Below, piece after piece: positions 6,349 through 11,083 of a stretch of 11,083 nucleotides of DNA (positions are counted from its first letter, which is position 1; each line of letters starts with the position of its first letter). The stretch is from CANCDA01 sp043757205 (GTDB lineage Bacteria > Pseudomonadota > Gammaproteobacteria > Burkholderiales > Burkholderiaceae_C). A program made the translations under genes and the position numbers. The stretch is from NCBI GenBank assembly GCA_043757205.1, contig JAYVPU010000041.1:1-11083 (forward strand), in the 5' to 3' direction. The notes below the pieces were generated by a model that was given only the letters and a program-made list of their open reading frames with translations, was not told the DNA's origin and did not search any database.

Positions 6349-7224
6349 ATGACCGACTTTTTCCAACTCTTCTTCAGTGGCTTGTCCACCGGCGCTATCT
6401 ACGCGCTGGCGGCCTTGGGCTTCACGCTGTTGTGGCAGGCCAGCGGCACCATCAACTTCGCCCAGGGCGAATTTGTGATGCTGCCCGCCTTCATGATGCT
6501 GGCCTTTTTGAGCGCCGGTTTCCCCTTGATGCCCAGCTTCTTTTTGGCTTGCCTGGTGTCGGTCTTCATCCTGGGCTGGGCCTTCAAGCGCGGCGTGGTG
6601 GATCCGTTGTTCAAGTACGGCATGATGCCCATTGTGGTGGCCACCATTGGCCTGTCCATCGCCCTGAAAAACGGTGTGCGCGTGGCCTACAGCGCTGAAG
6701 CGCATCCCTTCCCCAGTCTTTTCCCCGACACGCTCTACAACATCGCCGGGGTGACGGTGTCGCTGTCCGACATTGGCACCTTTGCGTTGGCCATGTTGCT
6801 AGTGATGGCCACACAAGCCTTCTTGGCTAAAACCGTCACAGGCCGTGCCATGCAAGCCGTGGCGCAAAACACCGAGAGCGCCAGCGTGCTAGGCATCGAC
6901 GTGCCGCGCATGATCTTCTACACCTTTGCGATCAATGCGGTGCTGGCAGTGGCTGCGGCCTTGCTGGTCACGCCCACCTACCTCGCCAAATTTGACATGG
7001 GTGACTCGCTGGGCAACAAGGCCTTCTTTGCCGCCATCATTGGCGGCTTTAACAACAGCCGGGGCGCGCTGCTGGGCGGGCTGATTGTGGGCGTGGCCGA
7101 GAACCTGGCCGCGGCCTATATCTCTCCGGCCTACAAAGACGCTGTCGCCCTGGTCATCTTCATGGTCGTCATCCTGTTCAAACCCCAGGGCTTGCTGGGC
7201 ATGAAAGAGGAGCGCAAGGTATGA
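6349..7224 (+). CDS. livH: ABC importer permease, LivH type
   Basis: This 291-residue polytopic inner-membrane protein forms one half of the translocation channel with the LivM-type partner. LivH-family features include the N-terminal SGLSTGAIYALAALGFTLL, GTINFAQGEF (33-42), a cytoplasmic coupling loop around AVAQNTESASVLGID (170-184), GGFNNSRGALLGG (232-244) and the terminal FKPQGLLG (277-284). It starts 29 bases after the binding protein, with no terminator between. The symbol denotes the family, not proven branched-chain amino acid transport. Confidence 0.93.
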   Translation: MTDFFQLFFSGLSTGAIYALAALGFTLLWQASGTINFAQGEFVMLPAFMMLAFLSAGFPLMPSFFLACLVSVFILGWAFKRGVVDPLFKYGMMPIVVATIGLSIALKNGVRVAYSAEAHPFPSLFPDTLYNIAGVTVSLSDIGTFALAMLLVMATQAFLAKTVTGRAMQAVAQNTESASVLGIDVPRMIFYTFAINAVLAVAAALLVTPTYLAKFDMGDSLGNKAFFAAIIGGFNNSRGALLGGLIVGVAENLAAAYISPAYKDAVALVIFMVVILFKPQGLLGMKEERKV

Positions 7225-8216
7225 AACAACTCAAACTTGTCGGCGCGCTTGCCGCTGCGTTGGCCTTGCTGATTGCCCCTCAGTTCCTCAAAAACTACGG
7301 CATCTATTTGCTGACTTACTGGCTGGTGTTCATCATCGCCACCATGGGGCTGAATCTGACGCTGGGTTATGCCGGTCAGAAGTCTCTGGGTCACGCAGCT
7401 TTCTTTGGCATTGGGGCCTACACCGTGGCCATTTTGATGAAGGCAGGTATTAGTTTCTGGCTGGGCTTGCCCGCCGCCGCCGTTCTGTGCTTTGTGATTG
7501 GTTTGATTCTGGGTTTCCCGGCACTGCGGGTACAAACCATTTACCTCGCGTTTGCCACGCTGGGTTTCAACACCGCCGTTTGGCTGGTGATGCGCAATGA
7601 AGAGTGGCTCACAGGCGGCACCTATGGCATCAACAACATTGCACGACCTGAAGTGTTTGGTTTCAGCATGGGCAGCAACCTGGCTTACTACTACTTTGTG
7701 CTGGGCGTAACGGTTATCTTGGCGCTGCTGCTCAACAGGCTGCTGCGCAGCCCCTGGGGCAAAGCCTTTACCTCGCTGCGTGACAACCCCATCCGTGCCG
7801 AGAGCCTGGGTGTGGACGTGCGCAGCTACACCCTGCTGAGTTTCGCCATTGGTGCGGTGTACGCCGGTTTGGCCGGGGCCTTGTTTGCCTCGCTGGTGGA
7901 GTTCATTGAGCCCGCGCCTTTCACGGTGGCATCAAGCATCATGATGTATTTGATGGTGGTGCTCGGTGGTGCGGGCTATTTCTTTGGCCCGGTGTTGGGG
8001 GCGGCGGCGGGCGTGATCTTGCCCGAGTGGTTGCGTTTTGCGCAAGGCTGGTATTTGTTTGTGTTTGGCTCGGCGGTGGTGTTGCTGATGATTTGGCTGC
8101 CTGATGGGCTGCTGAGCATCCCGGATCGCATGCGTGCCAAGAAGTTGGCCAAACAGGCTTCGGCGGATCGCGCTGCGGCCGCACAGGCCGCGACACAACA
8201 GGGAGCCCAAGCATGA
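7221..8216 (+). CDS. livM: ABC importer permease, LivM type
   Basis: The 331-residue membrane protein is the second permease subunit. It carries the LivM signature GYAGQKSLGHAAFFGIGAY (49-67), YLAFATLGFN (108-117), a coupling loop SLRDNPIRAESLGVDV (185-200) and GLAGALFAS (216-224). The start overlaps the livH stop as ATGA, with AGAGGAG (7206-7212) upstream, so translation is probably coupled. After the usual end, WLPDGLLSIPDR (292-303), comes a cytoplasmic tail rich in Lys, Ala and Gln (about 304-331), probably disordered and of no known role. Confidence 0.93.
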   Translation: MKQLKLVGALAAALALLIAPQFLKNYGIYLLTYWLVFIIATMGLNLTLGYAGQKSLGHAAFFGIGAYTVAILMKAGISFWLGLPAAAVLCFVIGLILGFPALRVQTIYLAFATLGFNTAVWLVMRNEEWLTGGTYGINNIARPEVFGFSMGSNLAYYYFVLGVTVILALLLNRLLRSPWGKAFTSLRDNPIRAESLGVDVRSYTLLSFAIGAVYAGLAGALFASLVEFIEPAPFTVASSIMMYLMVVLGGAGYFFGPVLGAAAGVILPEWLRFAQGWYLFVFGSAVVLLMIWLPDGLLSIPDRMRAKKLAKQASADRAAAAQAATQQGAQA

Positions 8217-8983
8217 GCACCCCATCTTTCGACCCGATTCTCAAAGTCACGGGGCTCAAAAAAGCTTACGGCGCGATTCAGGCCGTGGGCGGCGTCAGCT
8301 TTGAAGTCTTCCCGGGTGAGATTTTTGGTGTGATTGGCCCCAATGGTTCGGGCAAGACCACGCTGTTCAACTCGATGCTGGGCCAGATCACACCGGACGC
8401 TGGCAAGATTGAATTGAATGGTGAAGACGTGACGAAACTCGGCCCCTTGGAGCTGAACCGGCGCGGTATCGGTCGCACTTTTCAGACCCTGCAGGTGTTT
8501 GGCAAGATGAGCGTGCGTGACAACTTGATCGTCGCCGCGCAAGAGCACCAAGGTACGATGTTCAGCCGCATGTTCGCGCCCACCGATTCGGGCCTGGGTG
8601 CAAAGGCCGACGCGCTGATCGACCAGTTCCGCATTCGCCATGTGGCCGATAAAAAGGCGGGCGAGTTGTCTTACGGCCAGCAAAAGCTGGTGGACATCGC
8701 CATGGCCTTCATGAGCGAGCCTGATCTGGTGCTGCTGGACGAGCCTTGCGCGGGCGTTAACCCGTCGCTGGTAGGCGGTATCAGCACTTTGCTCAAAGAC
8801 CTGAACCGCAACCCCAAGTTTGGTAAATGCAGTTCCTTTGTCGTGATTGAGCACAACATGGACTTTGTGATGGACTTGTGCCACCGCATCATGGTGATGG
8901 TCGAAGGCCAGGTGATGGCCATCGGCACACCAGATGAAATTCGCGCCAACAAGCAGGTGCTGGACGCCTACCTGGGAAGCTAA
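8213..8983 (+). CDS. livG: ABC importer ATPase, LivG type
   Basis: This 256-residue cytoplasmic ATPase powers the importer as one of two non-identical nucleotide-binding subunits. All ABC motifs are visible: Walker A GPNGSGKTT (42-50), Q-loop Gln91 in RTFQ, signature LSYGQQ (152-157), Walker B DLVLLDEP (171-178) and switch His214 in VIEHNMD. The ending GTPDEI followed by VLDAYLGS is typical of LivG. The start overlaps the livM stop as ATGA, with GGGAG (8201-8205) 7 bases ahead. The signature has Tyr in the third place rather than the commoner Gly, a tolerated variation in this family. Confidence 0.94.
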   Translation: MSTPSFDPILKVTGLKKAYGAIQAVGGVSFEVFPGEIFGVIGPNGSGKTTLFNSMLGQITPDAGKIELNGEDVTKLGPLELNRRGIGRTFQTLQVFGKMSVRDNLIVAAQEHQGTMFSRMFAPTDSGLGAKADALIDQFRIRHVADKKAGELSYGQQKLVDIAMAFMSEPDLVLLDEPCAGVNPSLVGGISTLLKDLNRNPKFGKCSSFVVIEHNMDFVMDLCHRIMVMVEGQVMAIGTPDEIRANKQVLDAYLGS

Positions 8984-8996
8984 AGGAAGAGCCCAC

Positions 8997-9734
8997 ATGA
9001 CTACTTGCATTGAATTCGACGACGTAGTGGCTGGTTACAAGGATTTCATGATCCTCAACAACCTGAGCTTCAAAGCCAAGACCGGCTCCATCACGCTCTT
9101 GCTCGGCCCCAATGGCGCGGGCAAATCCACGGTGCTCAAGACCTTGTTCGGTCTGCTCAAACCGCGCCATGGCCGGGTGCTGCTAGACGAGCAAGACGTG
9201 AGTGGCGCGACGCAAAAAGACCTGCTGGCCAAAGGCATTGCTTTTGTGCCGCAGGGCCGCAACCTGTTTGGCAAGCTGACGGTGTTGCAAAACCTGGAGC
9301 TGGGCGGCATCACCCTGGGCACCAAGACCACGCATGAACGCATTCCTGAGGTGCTGGCGTTGTTCCCGCGCGTCAAGGAGCGCATGAACAGCCTGGCGTC
9401 CAGCCTCTCCGGCGGTGAACAAAAGCAACTGGAAGTGGGGCGCGCACTGCTCTTGCGGCCCAAGGTCTTGTTAATTGACGAGCCCAGCATCGGCTTGTCA
9501 CCTTTGGTGGTGCAAGACGTGTTCAAGCTTTTGCGCAAGCTCGCCGACCAGGGCACGACCGTGCTGATGGTGGAGCAAAATGTCAAGAGCGCGCTCAAGA
9601 TATCGGACGAAGCCATTGCGCTGGAGTCGGGCCGCTTGGTGCTGCAAAAACCCGCCAGCGAATTGCTGGCCGATCCGCACATTGAGCGTTTGTTTTTGGG
9701 TGGGGCTGTAGCCGCCACGCCCGCTGTTGTTTAG
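8997..9734 (+). CDS. livF: ABC importer ATPase, LivF type
   Basis: The 245-residue protein is the second ATPase subunit. It shows Walker A GPNGAGKST (37-45), Q-loop Gln86 in FVPQGRN, signature LSGGEQ (137-142), Walker B VLLIDEP (157-163), and VEQN with Gln194 where other ABC proteins have the switch histidine, as is usual in LivF. I chose ATG 8997, preceded by AAGGAAGA (8983-8990), over an in-frame ATG at 8934 that would overlap livG by 50 bases and add 21 residues unlike the family. The stop TAG at 9732-9734 runs into the next gene's ribosome site. Confidence 0.94.
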   Translation: MTTCIEFDDVVAGYKDFMILNNLSFKAKTGSITLLLGPNGAGKSTVLKTLFGLLKPRHGRVLLDEQDVSGATQKDLLAKGIAFVPQGRNLFGKLTVLQNLELGGITLGTKTTHERIPEVLALFPRVKERMNSLASSLSGGEQKQLEVGRALLLRPKVLLIDEPSIGLSPLVVQDVFKLLRKLADQGTTVLMVEQNVKSALKISDEAIALESGRLVLQKPASELLADPHIERLFLGGAVAATPAVV

Positions 9735-9742
9735 GAGATGCC

Positions 9743-10651
9743 ATGAGTGATTTGTTGACCCGCCAGGCTGATGGCCGTGAGCCTTTGCAGGCCTCGTTCA
9801 GCGATGCTGCCAACCCCCTGGGCCTGGACGGCATCGAGTTCATCGAGTACGCCACGGCCAAGCCACAGGCGCTGGGCCAGGTGTTGGAAATGATGGGTTT
9901 CAGGCCCGTGGCGCGGCACCGCTCGCGCGAGGTGCTGCTGTACCGTCAGGGTGCACTCAACATTGTGGTCAACGCCCACGATGCCAAGGGGGCGGCCCAC
10001 ACCCACGACGTGCCCACCATCTCGGCCATTGCTTTGCGTGTGCGGGATGCCCGTGCAGCTTTTAACTACGTGTTGGAGCGCGGCGCTTGGGCCGTGCCCA
10101 CCCATGCGGAGGTGATGGAGCTCAACATCCCCGCCGTGCATGGCGCAGGTGGCAGCCGCATCTACTTTGTGGACCGCTACCGCGAGTTCTCCATCTACGA
10201 CGTGGACTTCATCCCCATCCCCACGGTGGAGCAAAAGCCAACGGCCACCGCAGGCATTCACTTCTTTGGCGTGGTGCAGTACATCGGCCCCGAGCGCAGC
10301 AACGACTGGATCGAGTTTTACCGCGAGCTGTTTGGCATTGCGTTGATCCCGGACGAGCAGCGCTTCGGCATCATGCCCAAGGGCACGCTGCTGCGCACGC
10401 CCAGCGTGACGCCAGAGCACAGCTTCATGCTGCAACTGGTGGAGCCCGAAGTCAATGTGGTGGACGCGGACGAGCGCTTGCAGCGCATAGGCCTGGGTGT
10501 GCCCGACGTGCTGGCGGCTGTGGCCGCCTTGCGCAAGCTGGGCGTTGAGTTTGTGGAGACACAAGCCGCACACACCGAGTCGCGCGGGGCCATCACCAAG
10601 ACCTACCTGGGTTCGGTGGTGTTTGAGTTGGTTCACAGCGAGCCAGCATGA
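9743..10651 (+). CDS. HPPD-like two-domain VOC protein with altered metal site
   Basis: The 302-residue protein resembles 4-hydroxyphenylpyruvate dioxygenase across both VOC domains: NPLGLDGIEFIEYA (24-37), MGFRPVARHRS followed by LLYRQGALNIVVN (51-77), SIYDVDF (150-156) and WIEFYRELFGI (189-199). By hand alignment the three iron ligands of HPPD correspond to Phe174 (His173 is one residue off), Arg248 in LQRIG (HPPD has QH at this point) and Glu295 in VVFELV, so only the glutamate is clearly kept. It ends seven residues after that glutamate and lacks the C-terminal helix that closes the HPPD active site. True HPPD activity is therefore doubtful. It overlaps the downstream dehydratase-like gene by ATGA. 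This pairing matches, in reverse order, the TIM-barrel plus HPPD-like fusion of Pseudomonas QuiC1. AGGAG (9733-9737) precedes the start. Confidence 0.85.
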   Translation: MSDLLTRQADGREPLQASFSDAANPLGLDGIEFIEYATAKPQALGQVLEMMGFRPVARHRSREVLLYRQGALNIVVNAHDAKGAAHTHDVPTISAIALRVRDARAAFNYVLERGAWAVPTHAEVMELNIPAVHGAGGSRIYFVDRYREFSIYDVDFIPIPTVEQKPTATAGIHFFGVVQYIGPERSNDWIEFYRELFGIALIPDEQRFGIMPKGTLLRTPSVTPEHSFMLQLVEPEVNVVDADERLQRIGLGVPDVLAAVAALRKLGVEFVETQAAHTESRGAITKTYLGSVVFELVHSEPA

Positions 10652-11083
10652 GCACCGGCTTTAACAGTGCTATCGCCGGTTTTGGCATGGACACCATCAC
10701 CCTGGCCGGGCCGATTGAGGCCAAACTGGAGGCCATGGCCGAGGCGGGCTTCTCTCAGGTGATGCTCAAGGCCAATGACCTGGTGGGCCACCCCGGTGGA
10801 GTTAAAGCCGCCGTGAAAGCCGTGCGCAACAGCGGCTTGCGTGGCACCGGTTTTCAGGTGCTGCGCGACTTCGAGGGCCTGTCGGGCCACCTGCACCAGT
10901 ACAAGGTGGACATCGCCAAATCCATGTTGGAGATGTGCGCCGCGCTGGACTGCAAGGTCTTGCTGGCCTGCTCGTCCACCTCCACCCACGCCACGCAAGA
11001 CCTGGACGCGATTGCGCGCGACCTGCGCAAGCTCGCCATGCTGGCCGTGCCGCTGGGCATCAAGATCGCGTATGAGGGCCTGT
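10648..11083 (+). CDS. 3-dehydroshikimate dehydratase-like TIM-barrel protein (3' end outside window)
   Basis: 145 residues are visible from ATG 10648, which overlaps the previous stop as ATGA. The start reads MSTGFNSAIAGFGMDTITLA. Then follow a sugar-phosphate isomerase/AP-endonuclease-2 type barrel opening with KLEAMAEAGFSQVML (26-40), the motif FQVLRDFEG (69-77), LLACSS (105-110) and IKIAYEGL (138-145). This order matches the N-terminal domain of QuiC1-type 3-dehydroshikimate dehydratases, where I recall RDFEG, CSN-like and GYE-like motifs in the same places. Glu143 would be the first metal ligand. Such enzymes dehydrate 3-dehydroshikimate to protocatechuate, which feeds the beta-ketoadipate pathway and the pcaF product. 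Other sugar isomerases or hydroxypyruvate isomerase-like proteins share the fold, so the activity is probable rather than proven. Confidence 0.82.
   Translation, partial: MSTGFNSAIAGFGMDTITLAGPIEAKLEAMAEAGFSQVMLKANDLVGHPGGVKAAVKAVRNSGLRGTGFQVLRDFEGLSGHLHQYKVDIAKSMLEMCAALDCKVLLACSSTSTHATQDLDAIARDLRKLAMLAVPLGIKIAYEGL

Noticed and set aside
7976..9010. 344-residue open frame on the minus strand across livM and livG
   Set aside because: It spans two well-supported genes on the other strand; its sequence has no recognisable domain and shadow-like composition.
9576..9578. Gln instead of His in the LivF switch motif (VEQN)
   Set aside because: VEQN is normal for LivF subunits, so it is not a loss of function.
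9731..10636. 301-residue open frame on the minus strand
   Set aside because: It lies wholly antisense to the HPPD-like gene, and its His/Gln/Val-rich product is typical of a shadow frame in GC-rich DNA.
1..11083. CRISPR arrays, tRNA or rRNA genes, transposases or phage genes
   Set aside because: I saw no regularly spaced repeats, RNA-gene signatures or mobile-element proteins; apart from the two palindromic elements the window is ordinary catabolic gene content.

Overview
The window is a GC-rich, gene-dense stretch typical of a betaproteobacterium, most likely Burkholderiales and perhaps Comamonadaceae. That placement rests on codon use, the aerobic box pathway beside pca genes and the Liv-type transporter layout; no marker gene confirms it. 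The theme is aerobic breakdown of aromatic acids towards 3-oxoadipyl-CoA.

Left part (1-4192, plus strand). The 3' part of boxB (oxygenase of benzoyl-CoA 2,3-epoxidase) is cut by the left edge. It is followed by a hairpin of terminator or attenuator shape, then complete boxA (the epoxidase reductase). A 368-base gene-free and strongly palindromic stretch (2622-2989) separates boxA from a pcaF-type 3-oxoadipyl-CoA thiolase. The box route and the protocatechuate/beta-ketoadipate route both end at the substrate of this thiolase.

Centre (4193-5167). An IclR-type regulator of the PcaR/PcaU/PobR branch lies on the minus strand. It meets the thiolase stop codon to stop codon with no base between them. 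Its divergent upstream region holds two tandem GTTCG(N)5CGAAC palindromes 21 bp apart and, next to them, a perfect 14-bp palindrome containing TGCATGCA.

Right part (5168-11083, plus strand). A tight operon encodes a complete Liv/HAA-type ABC importer: periplasmic binding protein, two permeases and two ATPases. An HPPD-like VOC protein follows, and then a TIM-barrel protein resembling 3-dehydroshikimate dehydratase, cut by the right edge. Three junctions are ATGA overlaps. The HPPD-like protein appears to have lost two of the three iron ligands and the C-terminal helix. Together with the TIM-barrel protein it looks like a split, order-reversed counterpart of the QuiC1 fusion of Pseudomonas. 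The working model (inference) is an IclR-controlled operon that imports a hydroaromatic or aromatic acid, for example shikimate, quinate, dehydroshikimate or protocatechuate. Its product would pass via protocatechuate and beta-ketoadipate to the adjacent thiolase.

The most unusual items are the altered HPPD-like protein and its partner, the operator array at 5023-5073, and the palindromic elements between boxA and pcaF.
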